From Nemesobacter sp965249045 (GTDB lineage: Bacteria; Desulfobacterota_D; UBA1144; Nemesobacterales; Nemesobacteraceae), in assembly GCA_965249045.1 (NCBI GenBank), contig OZ252213.1, positions 372,001 to 436,000 of the forward strand: DNA of 64,000 nucleotides. The letters are read 5' to 3'. The first letter of the stretch is position 1, and each line of letters opens with the position of its first letter. The notes under the pieces are model-generated. The model was not told the DNA's origin, ran no database searches, and worked only from the letters and a program-made list of their open reading frames with translations. Shown piece by piece: positions 8,855 to 17,784 of this stretch. Position numbers and translations under genes: made by a program.

Positions 8855-9643
8855 CTAAAAATCGTAAATGGCGATAACAAATATCTTTGAGAGAATAAAG
8901 TCGAAAAGTATTATCAGAAAAAGCGAGATCACAACCGTTTTGGTGGTGGCGTTTCCGACTCCGCGCGTTCCTCCCTCGGCTTTCATCCCCACGTAGCAGC
9001 CGGTAATCGCCACTATGATTCCGAAAAACAGCGTCTTTGAAATACCGGTCATCAGATCTTCAAGAGAAACCCAGCCCCTTATGCTTTCGATGAAAAGAGT
9101 GGGTTTCACGTTAAGTTCCATCTGCGAGATAATCATCGCTCCCCCTATGCCGGCGAGGTTCGATATGACGGCAAGCAGCGGGAAGGATATGATGCATGCC
9201 ATAAGTCTCGGAGAAACAAGCTTTCTGATCGGATCGGCTCCCAGGGTCTTTATCGCGTCTATCTGTTCCGTTACCTTCATCGAACTTATCTCGGCCGTAA
9301 TGCCGGAACCGACCCTGCCTCCCACAAGAAGAGAGGTTATTATTGGCCCGAGTTCCCTTACGAAAGAAAGGGTGACCACCGGACCCACAAGCCCTTTTGC
9401 CCCGAACCACGCGAATCCCCAAGCCATCTGCACTACCATCACCATTCCGATCGCCATGGCGGAAACCACGACTATCGAGATGGAACGAAAACCTATCTCG
9501 TGTATCTGGGTCGTCAGAAGACCATAATCATAAGGAGGGGTAACAGTGGCGACAATCGAATTCCACAAGAAAAAGCAGACCTCCCCCACGCCGAGAATAA
9601 AGTTAAGGCAACCGCTAGCCAGTTCGGATACAAATCTGGTCAT
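8855..9643 (-). CDS. mlaE: ABC transporter permease, MlaE-like
   Basis: A 262-residue inner-membrane permease of the MlaE family with about five membrane helices; family features are GMVMVVQMAWGFAWFGA, FVRELGPIITSLLVGGRVGSGITAEI and MKVTEQIDAIKTLGADPIRKLVSPR. It probably works with the MlaF-like ATPase at 3765-4502 to move phospholipids between membranes. Its start overlaps the stop of the upstream lipoprotein gene (ATGA), so the lipoprotein may be a partner. No MlaD or MlaC is seen here. Confidence 0.9.
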   Translation of the reverse strand: MTRFVSELASGCLNFILGVGEVCFFLWNSIVATVTPPYDYGLLTTQIHEIGFRSISIVVVSAMAIGMVMVVQMAWGFAWFGAKGLVGPVVTLSFVRELGPIITSLLVGGRVGSGITAEISSMKVTEQIDAIKTLGADPIRKLVSPRLMACIISFPLLAVISNLAGIGGAMIISQMELNVKPTLFIESIRGWVSLEDLMTGISKTLFFGIIVAITGCYVGMKAEGGTRGVGNATTKTVVISLFLIILFDFILSKIFVIAIYDF

Positions 9644-10188
9644 TCCGCCAGGAGCTCCTCAAAGCCTGAAAGAAAATCGATGAATTTTCCAAGATTCGCC
9701 TGAAAATCGGCCGGGTCCGCGGAATAGCTGAAGTCGTAATCGCACTTGCGAGACTTGTGCACGACTGTCGCAAGAGCGAAACTCTCACCGTCAAGCGATG
9801 TCTCATACTCCGTGTAAAGTCCCCTGGCGCCACCGATCTCAATATCTTTTCGCAGTTTAATCCGCTTATTACCTAGGCCAACCACAAGAGAATCCGACAG
9901 CGTTTCAAGATCGTAATCCCGATCCGTACAGACCGAACTCACCGTGAACATTATATCTTCCCCAGAGTTGTAAAAAGCGATGTTCCCGCCTTCTATCGGC
10001 ACTCTCTCCCAGTCCTGGGGAAGCGGCGCGACACGGTAGCTGTTGCGCTCCGTGGTGTAAACCCAGTCCTTCATCTTTCCGGGTTTTCTGTCATCTCCCG
10101 AGGCGTAGTTCAGCAAAAACTTCGTTGCGGAGCACGAAGTCGTAACGAAAATCAGAGAAAGCACAATGAAAAAAACTCTTTTCCGCAT
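9640..10188 (-). CDS. Putative lipoprotein upstream of mlaE
   Basis: I do not recognise the family. The 182-residue protein starts with a signal peptide (MRKRVFFIVLSLIFVTTSC) with Cys19 in a weak lipobox (TTSC), so it is probably a lipoprotein. The rest is soluble, with aromatic and charged residues (VAPLPQDWERVP, GARGLYTEYETSLDG), and resembles small alpha/beta domains of periplasmic proteins. The 3' end overlaps the mlaE start by four bases, so the two are co-translated. It is not an MCE-domain protein, so it does not replace MlaD in any visible way. Confidence 0.7.
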   Translation of the reverse strand: MRKRVFFIVLSLIFVTTSCSATKFLLNYASGDDRKPGKMKDWVYTTERNSYRVAPLPQDWERVPIEGGNIAFYNSGEDIMFTVSSVCTDRDYDLETLSDSLVVGLGNKRIKLRKDIEIGGARGLYTEYETSLDGESFALATVVHKSRKCDYDFSYSADPADFQANLGKFIDFLSGFEELLAE

Positions 10189-10295
10189 AATATAATAACC
10201 CCCTAGCTCTCTTGGGAAGCGTAAAGGCTTAAAATACTTGAATACCTACTAAAAACCAAGCATCATAGGACCTAAAAACAAACCGAGGTGTAAAG

Positions 10296-10571
10296 TTGAG
10301 TTCCGTAACTATATACACAAGTTATTACTGCACTTACTGCAGAAGGGCAAAAAAGCTTCTCGAAAAAAAACAAGTGGGTTACGAAGAGATAAGGCTTGAT
10401 GAGGACGTAGAAAAAAGAAAAGAGCTGGTTGAGAAACTAAACTGGAGAACCGTGCCCATCATCTTCGTAAACGAGAAGTTCGTAGGAGGCTACGACGAGC
10501 TTGCAGCCCTTGAGCGTTCGGGGGAACTTGACCGTATGCTCGGCCCCGCGGCCCCAACAAGCGATTCCTGA
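10296..10571 (+). CDS. Glutaredoxin, GrxC-like
   Basis: A 91-residue thioredoxin-fold protein with the redox motif CTYC (residues 12-15), the cis-proline segment WRTVPIIFVNEKFVGGYDEL and a typical glutaredoxin length. It reduces disulfides with glutathione or another thiol. The start is TTG at 10296 with GAGGTG about eight bases before it. It stands alone; the next promoter begins 29 bases after its stop. Confidence 0.92.
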   Translation: MSSVTIYTSYYCTYCRRAKKLLEKKQVGYEEIRLDEDVEKRKELVEKLNWRTVPIIFVNEKFVGGYDELAALERSGELDRMLGPAAPTSDS

Positions 10572-10599
10572 TTACGTCTTCTGCCGTTTGGGGGCCTTT

Positions 10600-10628
10600 T
10601 TGACAACCTCTGCCTCAAAATGTACGAT
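10600..10628 (+). promoter_or_regulatory. Promoter of the cobalamin riboswitch transcript
   Basis: A perfect TTGACA (10600-10605), a 17-base spacer and TACGAT (10623-10628; four of six match) predict a start near 10635, right where the riboswitch fold begins. The spacing and position make this one of the best promoters in the window. Confidence 0.7.
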
Positions 10629-10635
10629 TACTTTT

Positions 10636-10830
10636 AGATTCAGGTTAAGGGAATCGGGTGAGAGTCCCGAGCTGTTCCCGCAGCCGTAAAAAGGGTTATT
10701 TTCCGTGCCCATGCGAAGCGTGCTCGCGCTTCGGGTCACTGGCTTAAGGTAGAGCCGGGAAGGCCGCATCCGGAAAAGTCGCTCTGTTTCGATAACAGGC
10801 GGCCCTTTAAGTCGGAATACCTGCCTGCGT
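10636..10830 (+). promoter_or_regulatory. Cobalamin (B12) riboswitch
   Basis: The conserved elements occur in the right order: AGGTTAAGGGAATCGGGTGA with GAGTCCCGAGCTG and CCCGCAGCCGTAA (about 10642-10688), then GTCACTGG followed by GCCGGGAAGGC (about 10735-10764), and the 3' B12 box AGTCGGAATACCTGCCTG (about 10810-10827). Binding of adenosylcobalamin would be expected to turn off the downstream receptor gene, probably at translation, since no clear terminator follows and about 160 bases separate it from the ATG at 10991. Confidence 0.93.
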
Positions 10831-10990
10831 CAATCTAGTAGCTTTGCCTCGGGAGTTAGGCGTATGGTGTTTAGAAACAAATCTTTGATCCTCCGCGCGT
10901 CCGCACGGTCTTTGTTTTCTGTCCCGCGTGTTCATTCAGGTAACCACTCTTCCAGGGAAAGCTATATACAAGCATCTGGAGGAGCTAAGA

Positions 10991-12928
10991 ATGAACAGCT
11001 TTAAAATATTTTTTGCCTTTATTTTGATCCTAGGCCTTTTCCCGCCCACGGGTTTTTCCGAGCAGAGAGAGGTGGAAAAAATTATAGTTACGGGAACAAA
11101 AACCTGGATTGACGCCGAGCGTCTCGGGTCTTCCGTCACAGTCATTGACAGAGAGGAGATCGAGAAAAGCGGGGAAAAAGACATTGCATCCATACTCTCG
11201 AGAGTCCCCGGATTCAACGTATCCAGCACAGGGAGTCGAGGAGGCAACTCTTCGATTTTTGTAAGGGGCGGTCAGTCAGATTACAACCTTGTGATGATAA
11301 ACGGCGTTCAGATAAACCAGGCCGGAGGAGGTCTCGATATCTCTTCTCTTACCACTGAAAATGTAGAGAGAATAGAGATAATAAAAGGCGCGCATTCCTC
11401 CCTTTACGGTTCCGACGCGGCGTCTTCCGTTATAAACATAATAACAAAGCGCGGGAGCGGGAAAATCAGAAAGACAAGCTCCGTGGCCCTAGGGTTCCGC
11501 GCCGAAGACGCAATGATTCTGGAGCATTCCGCAAGCATATCAGGCGGCTTGGAAAACCTGAGTTACTTTCTTTCTCACCAAAGAATCATTGATGAAGGCA
11601 TTTTGGAAATCAACAACGATTACAGAAACAATAACTTCACGGCAAACATGAACCTCGAAGCGAATGATAATTTGAATCTCTCCTTTTTCTCCATATACAG
11701 AAATTCAAAGTTTGAATTCCCGACCGGAGGTGCAGGAGACAGGTTCGATGCGTTCGCTGACCCCGACAGTCAGACGAAAGAAAAATCACTTGTTACGGGC
11801 TTCGATATTATTTTTTCCCTGACAGAGGGGTGGGAGAACTCATTTAAGGTCGGCTATACAAGACTTGATCGGGAAAGTTACGATGGTCCCGAGTCTGCAG
11901 AACTAGACGGGTTCGAATCAGAGTTTGATACTCTTGATAAAAGAATATCGGTTGAGTACGGATCCAGTTTTTTTGTAGACTTCGATCAGATCTCGAGCAT
12001 AACCTCAACGGGTTTTGAATATGAAAAAGAAAGTTTCAAGACGGACTCTTTAAATGAATCAAGAAAAAACTACGCCTTCTACGCCCAGAACAACTTCGTG
12101 TTGCTTGAGATGTTCTTCGTAACAGCGGGAATAAGATATGACGACAATGAAGCGTTCGGGAGCGAGTGGAGTCCGAGTGTCTTTGCCAAGTGGAAGATAA
12201 AAGAATCCGGAACCGCGATAAGAGGAGGCGTCAGCAGAGGAATCAAGGAAGCAACTTTTTTTGAAAACTTCAGCGCAGCTTTCGGAACAATACCTAATCC
12301 GGATCTGAAACCCGAACAAACCCTGACCGCTGAAATAGGCATCAACCAACCGTTGCTCGATAACGCGGCCGAACTTGATTTGAGCTTTTTCCAAAACAGA
12401 TTCAAAAATATTATCGCATACAGTTTCTCGCCATTCGAAAATGGAACTAACTACGAGAACATAAGCCGTGTAAAGTCAAAGGGAGCTGAAGCCACCATCC
12501 GTTTCTACCCAATCGACGCTTTAACCCTAAGCGCAGCCTACGCGTACGTCAAAACCGACGTGACCGATGACGGCGGCCTGGGGTCTCCGTCCTTTTCCGA
12601 GGGGGAAAAGCTCATACGGATACCCGAGCATTCGTTCTCATTTAACGCGGGATATTCAAGAAACGCTTTTGGCTTTAATCTGTCGGGAAACTATATCGGC
12701 AGCAGGGATGATGTGAACTGGAGTGAGTTTCCTTCCATCAGGGTTAAAAACGATTCTTTTTTCATCGTTGACGCGGCGGCTTCCTATGAAATCAGCTTGA
12801 AAGGCTTCGTTAACAAAATCAGGCTGTTTTCGAGAGTCAACAATCTGTTCAATGTAGATTATGAAGATGTTTTCGGTTTTTCATCCCCGGGGTTCAGTAT
12901 GATTTCAGGAGTTTCAGTAGTTCGGTAG
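10991..12928 (+). CDS. TonB-dependent outer-membrane receptor, BtuB-like (cobalamin uptake)
   Basis: A 645-residue receptor. It has a signal peptide (about 1-22), a TonB-box-like EKIIVTGTK, a plug domain with RVPGFNVSSTGSRGG, SSIFVRGGQSDYNLVMINGV, VERIEIIKGAHSSLYGSDA and ITKRGSG, and a beta barrel. The upstream cobalamin riboswitch makes cobalamin or a related corrinoid the likely ligand. I chose the ATG at 10991 because GGAGGAG lies seven bases before it and a signal peptide follows at once; an upstream in-frame ATG at 10928 has neither. The barrel ends GVSVVR, without the terminal aromatic residue usual in outer-membrane barrels, which is slightly odd. Confidence 0.88.
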   Translation: MNSFKIFFAFILILGLFPPTGFSEQREVEKIIVTGTKTWIDAERLGSSVTVIDREEIEKSGEKDIASILSRVPGFNVSSTGSRGGNSSIFVRGGQSDYNLVMINGVQINQAGGGLDISSLTTENVERIEIIKGAHSSLYGSDAASSVINIITKRGSGKIRKTSSVALGFRAEDAMILEHSASISGGLENLSYFLSHQRIIDEGILEINNDYRNNNFTANMNLEANDNLNLSFFSIYRNSKFEFPTGGAGDRFDAFADPDSQTKEKSLVTGFDIIFSLTEGWENSFKVGYTRLDRESYDGPESAELDGFESEFDTLDKRISVEYGSSFFVDFDQISSITSTGFEYEKESFKTDSLNESRKNYAFYAQNNFVLLEMFFVTAGIRYDDNEAFGSEWSPSVFAKWKIKESGTAIRGGVSRGIKEATFFENFSAAFGTIPNPDLKPEQTLTAEIGINQPLLDNAAELDLSFFQNRFKNIIAYSFSPFENGTNYENISRVKSKGAEATIRFYPIDALTLSAAYAYVKTDVTDDGGLGSPSFSEGEKLIRIPEHSFSFNAGYSRNAFGFNLSGNYIGSRDDVNWSEFPSIRVKNDSFFIVDAAASYEISLKGFVNKIRLFSRVNNLFNVDYEDVFGFSSPGFSMISGVSVVR

Positions 12929-13113
12929 TGAATTTAAGTTCAGGGCGCTGTCCTAGGCGATCAAAATCGAGGGCTAAACTCAATCGGCTTGGGTGGTTGT
13001 TTGGGTCGACATTGCCAAGAAACTGAACGGTGTCGCATCCATCAGGCAGTTCCCTGAATTTATCCTTTTTAGGAAACCCCTCCTCTTCATGCGCACTACA
13101 ACCAGACAGTCCG

Positions 13114-14139
13114 CTAAGATCTGAATTCGGGAATCACTTCTTTGCCGAAAAGCTCAATTGAGCGTGCTATAACTTCGCTTGGAGCTTGAGGAAAAACCAT
13201 CCTGCACATTATGTTTCGGATTCCCGTTTTCTCCGCATATTTTTTTACCTCTTGAGCGCAGTGTTCAGGGGTGCCGATCATGAAACGATCTTCTGCCATG
13301 TATTCAAAGAAAGGGTCGTCGGGGTCAGTTATGGTTTTTCCTCTTATCACTATTTTGACTCCGAGGCTAAGGTAAAACTTGTACATGTTTATTATGTACT
13401 CGGTTCCGCCGGTAAGGGCTTCTTCCGTGCTTTCGCCCACGTAAGTTTCCCGAAGCAGTACGTGCTCCACTTTGGATGGGTCGCGACCGGCTTTTTCAGC
13501 CTCATCGTTATACCACTCCAGGGTATCCATGATCATGGGAACCGTCCTTCCGGGACCGACAAGAAGCGGGTACCCGAACCGTCCGGCCCTTCTCACCGCA
13601 GGTTCCTCGAAAGCTCCTATATATATGGGTATGGGTCTCTGCACAGGCTTGGGAGTAACATCTATGTTCGAAAAACTGAACCTTTTGCCACCGTAGGAAA
13701 AAGGTCCGTCCTCCCAGCATTTTTCGATTATCTCTATACCTTCTTCAATTCTCGAGGGTCTTTGCACCATCGGGATACCGAACCCCTCGAATTCCTCTTT
13801 TCTGTAGCCTATTGCCACTCCCAGATCGAATCTTCCGTTTGAAATCAGATCGACGGTAGCGGCATCTTCGGCAATCCTAACGGGGTTATGAAGCGTGAGT
13901 ATCAAGGCTCCGGTGCCTATTCTCACCCTTTCGGTCACAGCGGCCATCGCGGCCGCCATCGTGAGGGGAGAAGAGCAGTAACCGTCCTCAAGAAAATGGT
14001 GCTCGGAGAGCCATACGGAATCGAAATTCACCGCTTCGGCAAGTTTCACGTGCTCAAGGGAATTTCTGTAAAGGTCCGCGTGGTCGTAATCAAGATCCTT
14101 GTGGGTCTGCATGCTGAAGAGTCCGACTCCGAATTTCAT
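13114..14139 (-). CDS. LLM-class flavin-dependent oxidoreductase
   Basis: A 341-residue luciferase-like (TIM-barrel) oxidoreductase. Family features are FDSVWLSEHHF near residue 40, RIGTGALILTLHNPVRIAED, DLGVAIGYRKEEF and PKPVQRPIPIYIGAF. Such enzymes use FMN or coenzyme F420; the substrate cannot be read from the sequence. It is divergent from a second LLM gene 109 bases away, and a CofD-type F420 gene lies at 62044-62996, so F420 use is possible but unproven. Confidence 0.87.
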   Translation of the reverse strand: MKFGVGLFSMQTHKDLDYDHADLYRNSLEHVKLAEAVNFDSVWLSEHHFLEDGYCSSPLTMAAAMAAVTERVRIGTGALILTLHNPVRIAEDAATVDLISNGRFDLGVAIGYRKEEFEGFGIPMVQRPSRIEEGIEIIEKCWEDGPFSYGGKRFSFSNIDVTPKPVQRPIPIYIGAFEEPAVRRAGRFGYPLLVGPGRTVPMIMDTLEWYNDEAEKAGRDPSKVEHVLLRETYVGESTEEALTGGTEYIINMYKFYLSLGVKIVIRGKTITDPDDPFFEYMAEDRFMIGTPEHCAQEVKKYAEKTGIRNIMCRMVFPQAPSEVIARSIELFGKEVIPEFRS

Positions 14140-14248
14140 TTTATACCTCCGGGATATTCGCTGGATTATTTGCCTTTAAGCGGCAAATCAACAATAATTT
14201 TACCAAGATTGCAATCTACTTCCAAAACTATCCATGAGGTGCCCCACA

Positions 14249-15304
14249 ATGGGAAAAGAAATAAAATTCGGACTCTCAGCTCCGATGCCAGGAGCTGACG
14301 TTGAAGGACTCGTAAATTTTTCGGTAAAGGCCGACCAGCTTGGATTCGACATGATATGGTACCCTGACCACTTGCTTTTCGTGGCGCCGGGAGCTATAGC
14401 TCCGGAGGCATGGACAGTGGCTTCGGCGGCGGCAATGAAAACAGAAACCATAGCTTTGGGAACGGTTTCTGATCCTCACAGGATGCATCCCGCCGTTTTC
14501 GCCCAGAGGCTAGCGACTGTCGATCAGCTTTCAAAAGGTAGGGTAGTGCTCTGCCTTGGGGTCGGGGAATCCATGAATCTTGACGCGTTCGGAATCGAGT
14601 GGGGAAAACCTCTTTCAAAACTCAGAGAATCCATGGAAGTCATGGAACTTCTGTGGGAGACCGACGAGCCCGTGGACTTTGACGGGCAGTTCTACAACCT
14701 TGAGAGCGCATTTTTGCAGATAAAACCCTACGAGAGAAACAAAATACCGTTTTACATGGCCACCCACACGCCAAAAGGACTTCAGCTGACGGGAGAAAAA
14801 GGCGACGGCTGGCTTCCGATAGATCTCAATCCCGATCTCTATTCCAGTTATCTCGGGGAGATAAAGGCCGCGGCGGATAATGTGGGAAGATCACTTGATG
14901 ACGGTTTTGACCCCGCTTTGTGGGTATTTACCTCACTTGGAGAAAGCGTTGATGCCGCCTACAAGACACTTGAACCCTTCAAGTACGTACTGGTTATGCA
15001 GGACCAACTGCTAAAGGCCGGATACGACGTTGAGATCCCTGAAGAATATCACGGACTTAACTACTTCAACATAGTGCCGACGGATGAAGAGGGTAGGCAG
15101 AGGTTCAGGCAGCTCGGACAGCTTTTCCCGAGAGAAGCCATACTTGATTTCACCATTACTGGATCGAAAAAAGACTGCATAGAGAAAATTGAGAAATTCA
15201 TAGACGCGGGGGTAAGGAATTTCGTCTTGTTCTACAGGTTCAGCCCTGATCCTGATCTGGCACTTGAAACGTACTCAAAAGAAATAATTCCTTACTTCAG
15301 ATAA
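14249..15304 (+). CDS. LLM-class oxidoreductase, possibly F420-dependent (Mer-like)
   Basis: A 351-residue luciferase-like protein. It has FDMIWYPDHLLF, IALGTVSDPHRMHPAVFAQR, DQLSKGRVVLCLGVGE and IPFYMATHTPKGLQLTGEKGDGWLP. The pattern is closer to methylene-tetrahydromethanopterin reductase and other F420-dependent members than to bacterial luciferase, but the cofactor is inferred. I chose the ATG at 14249, with GAGGTG about nine bases upstream; an ATG at 14234 overlaps that binding site. A divergent relative lies directly upstream. Confidence 0.85.
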   Translation: MGKEIKFGLSAPMPGADVEGLVNFSVKADQLGFDMIWYPDHLLFVAPGAIAPEAWTVASAAAMKTETIALGTVSDPHRMHPAVFAQRLATVDQLSKGRVVLCLGVGESMNLDAFGIEWGKPLSKLRESMEVMELLWETDEPVDFDGQFYNLESAFLQIKPYERNKIPFYMATHTPKGLQLTGEKGDGWLPIDLNPDLYSSYLGEIKAAADNVGRSLDDGFDPALWVFTSLGESVDAAYKTLEPFKYVLVMQDQLLKAGYDVEIPEEYHGLNYFNIVPTDEEGRQRFRQLGQLFPREAILDFTITGSKKDCIEKIEKFIDAGVRNFVLFYRFSPDPDLALETYSKEIIPYFR

Positions 15305-15398
15305 AGTTTCTGGTGTTTTCAACGGGTTTTTTGCAAAGAGCTTACACGCCCTTGTTAAGACTTACTGTTTCGTACCATCCTGAAATCGCTTTATATCC

Positions 15399-15425
15399 TT
15401 GACAATTATCAAAACCTCTTGTCAA
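15399..15425 (+). promoter_or_regulatory. Promoter-like inverted repeat TTGACAA-N13-TTGTCAA
   Basis: TTGACA at 15399-15404 could be a -35 box with TCAAAT (15422-15427) 17 bases on. It is also one arm of an exact inverted repeat whose other arm is TTGTCAA (15419-15425). A similar TTGACAA...TTGTCAA pair occurs before oadG (37456-37480). It could be a promoter for the membrane protein at 15483 or an operator. Confidence 0.4.
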
Positions 15426-15482
15426 ATATGTAAAATAGTGTTTGCTACTTGAAACTACCGGATAAAAAACTCCGGGAGGAAA

Positions 15483-16043
15483 ATGCTCTTGAAGAAAACG
15501 GTTGCCACTATAGTTTCCGGGGTAATCCTGCTTGCTTGGGGCTTTGTGTCATGGACGGTTCTTCCATGGCATCAGATGGTAGCCAATGAATTTACCAGCG
15601 AATCCGAAGTCGCCGAAGTCATAAAGGAAAATGCCCCAAAAGCCGGAGTTTATTACCTGCCGTTTGCGCATCAGGATCACAAGGAGGGAGAAACGGCGGC
15701 GTTTGTAACCGCCCTTCCTCAGGGCTATGACCCCGGCATGATAAAGCAGCTTGTCACACAGTTCATCGGCAACCTGATAAGCGCCCTGATCATTATCTGC
15801 CTGCTCTCCCAAACGGCAGGACTGGGTTATTGGGGGCGAGTTGGGTTTGTCGCCCTGGTCGGAGTAGCTATAGGTTTTGTAAGCCATTTCCCCTACTGGA
15901 ACTGGTTCGGGTTTCCGACTCCGTACATAATCGTTACCATTGTTGACATTCTGATCGCTTGGCTTCTCGCGGGGCTCCTGATAGCAAAACTGGTCGCAAC
16001 AAACACGAAAAAGATAACCAGCAGCATAATAGATGGTTACTAA
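15483..16043 (+). CDS. Hypothetical membrane protein
   Basis: I do not recognise the family. The 186-residue protein has an N-terminal membrane helix (about 5-27, ending SWTVLPWHQM), a polar loop of about 65 residues with acidic and His residues (FAHQDHKEGETAAF), and three hydrophobic segments (about 97-112, 118-133 and 143-170), ending in a lysine-rich tail. The loop would be periplasmic if the first helix is an anchor. GGGAGG precedes the ATG closely (CCGGGAGGAAA). It stands alone between an LLM gene and a convergent OppA-like gene. Confidence 0.75.
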   Translation: MLLKKTVATIVSGVILLAWGFVSWTVLPWHQMVANEFTSESEVAEVIKENAPKAGVYYLPFAHQDHKEGETAAFVTALPQGYDPGMIKQLVTQFIGNLISALIIICLLSQTAGLGYWGRVGFVALVGVAIGFVSHFPYWNWFGFPTPYIIVTIVDILIAWLLAGLLIAKLVATNTKKITSSIIDGY

Positions 16044-16089
16044 TCTATTCTAACACGGGTATCCGCCTCGCATACAGCGTTCTGGACCC

Positions 16090-17706
16090 TCAACGTTCAC
16101 CGGGCGCGGAAGGATCCGCGAAGCTGACTTTGCTGAAGTAAAGAAAGTTGAGGCGGTCGGGTTCAAGCCCCTTCACATATGGCTTGATCATGTTCTGCTG
16201 AACCGAGTTCAGGTAAGGAACTATCGGGACGCCCGTTTCCGCGAGGATCCTCTGAGCACTGTTATAAAGACCTGTTCTTTGTTTCCGGTCCAGAATCCCG
16301 GCGGCTTTTTCCACCAGCCGGTCGTACTCCGGGTCGCACCAGCCGGTACGGTTGTTCCCGCTTCCGCATTCAAAGAGATTCATGAAATTGTGAGGGTCCG
16401 GGAAATCCGCCTGCCATCCAGCCCTAAATACGGACGGGGGATCCGTCCTGAGCGTGCTCAGATAAACAGTCCATTCCTGGTTAACAAGCTTGACTTCTAT
16501 GCCCAAGTGCTCCTTCCACATACCCTGGAACGCCTCGGCGACAATTCTGTTATTCCCGGTATCAGGGTAGAGGAAAGTGGTCTGCGGAAAATTCTCTCCG
16601 TTCGGATAACCGGCCATCTCAAGAAATTTTCTCGCTTTTTGCACGTCAAACGAAAGACCAATCCGGGGATTATGGGCAAGCATGTCAATCGGTATCCATG
16701 AAGTGATGGGCGCTCCCGCCCCTTGGAGAAGTCCAGCGAGGCTTTTTCTGTCTATCGAGCTTGCAAAAGCCTTTCTCACCAGAGGATTGTCAAACGGGGC
16801 TTTTTTAGTGTTAAATCCTATGTAGTTGTTTCTGAAAACCACGCTCTGCTTAAAATCCGGAAGTTTCACGAGCCTTGGAACTTCAAGCAGTGGAATTCCT
16901 TTGCTGTCAAGAAAATCGAGTTCCCCGCTTTCATAAAGCGCGAGAGTGGATACAGGATTTTCGTTCATTATCATCTTTACTTTCTTCGCACTTTTCGGCT
17001 TCTCTCCCCAGTAGTTCTCATACTCTTCAATAAGAACTTCCTCATGGTGCTCCCATTTTTTCAGTCTGTAAGGTCCCAGGGTCACTATGTTCGCGGCTTC
17101 CGTCCACTTGGTTCCGTATTTTTCGACAACATCCTTTCTCATTGGGAAAGTGGACATGAAAGTGACTAGGTTCAGAAAGTAGGCCCTCGGCCTTTCCAGA
17201 GTAACGATGAGAGTATAGTCATCCGGTGCTCTTGCCCCGACTTTGCCGAAGTCCTTTATTTCCCCGGAATTGAACTTCCTGGCGTTTTGTATGTCGAAAA
17301 GAAAATAGGCGTAACTCCCGGCGGTTTCGGGCTGAAGAATCCTCTTCCATGAATAAAGAAAATCACCGGCCTTAAGGGGTTTTCCGTCCGTCCAGAAAAC
17401 TCTTTTCCTTATCTTGAAAGTATATGTTCTTCCGTCCTCGCTTATCCGCCAGCTTTGGGCAAGAGCGGGTATGGGCTCGTATTTTTCATCAAACGCCGTA
17501 AGACCGTCCATTATGTTGTCTATGATGGTAAAAGAAGTGACGTCAGTAGCCAGAGACCAGTCAAGGGTGGGAGGTTCGGTGCCGATGTTTATGTTAAGCG
17601 TATCTTTGCGGGAAAGACTCTCCGCATCAGGAGTTTTGTTCCCAGAACCGCAGGAAAGAAAAAGCAGGGAGGAAAAGACCAGAAAGAAACTTTTCAATAT
17701 TTTCAT
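16090..17706 (-). CDS. Peptide/oligopeptide ABC transporter substrate-binding lipoprotein (OppA/DppA family)
   Basis: A 538-residue SBP_bac_5 protein. It has a lipoprotein signal peptide (ILKSFFLVFSSLLFLSC, Cys18), then GTEPPTLDWSLATDVTSF, ALAQSWRISEDGRTYTFKIR, WTDGKPLKAGDFLYSWKR and RKAFASSIDRKSLAGLL. Such proteins feed peptides to an ABC importer, but no permease or ATPase gene is nearby, so it is an orphan binding protein. The start at 17706 gives a clean signal peptide; an in-frame ATG at 17760 would add 18 residues ahead of it. Just upstream lies CTTGAAAACAGTTTTT, shared with the rpmG promoter. Confidence 0.9.
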   Translation of the reverse strand: MKILKSFFLVFSSLLFLSCGSGNKTPDAESLSRKDTLNINIGTEPPTLDWSLATDVTSFTIIDNIMDGLTAFDEKYEPIPALAQSWRISEDGRTYTFKIRKRVFWTDGKPLKAGDFLYSWKRILQPETAGSYAYFLFDIQNARKFNSGEIKDFGKVGARAPDDYTLIVTLERPRAYFLNLVTFMSTFPMRKDVVEKYGTKWTEAANIVTLGPYRLKKWEHHEEVLIEEYENYWGEKPKSAKKVKMIMNENPVSTLALYESGELDFLDSKGIPLLEVPRLVKLPDFKQSVVFRNNYIGFNTKKAPFDNPLVRKAFASSIDRKSLAGLLQGAGAPITSWIPIDMLAHNPRIGLSFDVQKARKFLEMAGYPNGENFPQTTFLYPDTGNNRIVAEAFQGMWKEHLGIEVKLVNQEWTVYLSTLRTDPPSVFRAGWQADFPDPHNFMNLFECGSGNNRTGWCDPEYDRLVEKAAGILDRKQRTGLYNSAQRILAETGVPIVPYLNSVQQNMIKPYVKGLEPDRLNFLYFSKVSFADPSAPGER

Positions 17707-17784
17707 ACAACACCTTGAAAACCCCACACCTGCAGATTGTTTTAGAAAAACTGTTTTCAAGCAGAAAGAACCGAGTTTAACATG

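Noticed and set aside
9015..9527. 170-codon open frame opposite mlaE, and similar long frames opposite other genes
   Set aside because: They mirror the codon pattern of strongly coding genes on the other strand, have no ribosome binding site and no family features.
12929..13113. Possible remnant of an IS110-type transposase (frame reading VVWVDIAKKLNGVAS)
   Set aside because: Only about 15 residues resemble a transposase N terminus, there are no terminal repeats, and the match is too short to separate from chance.
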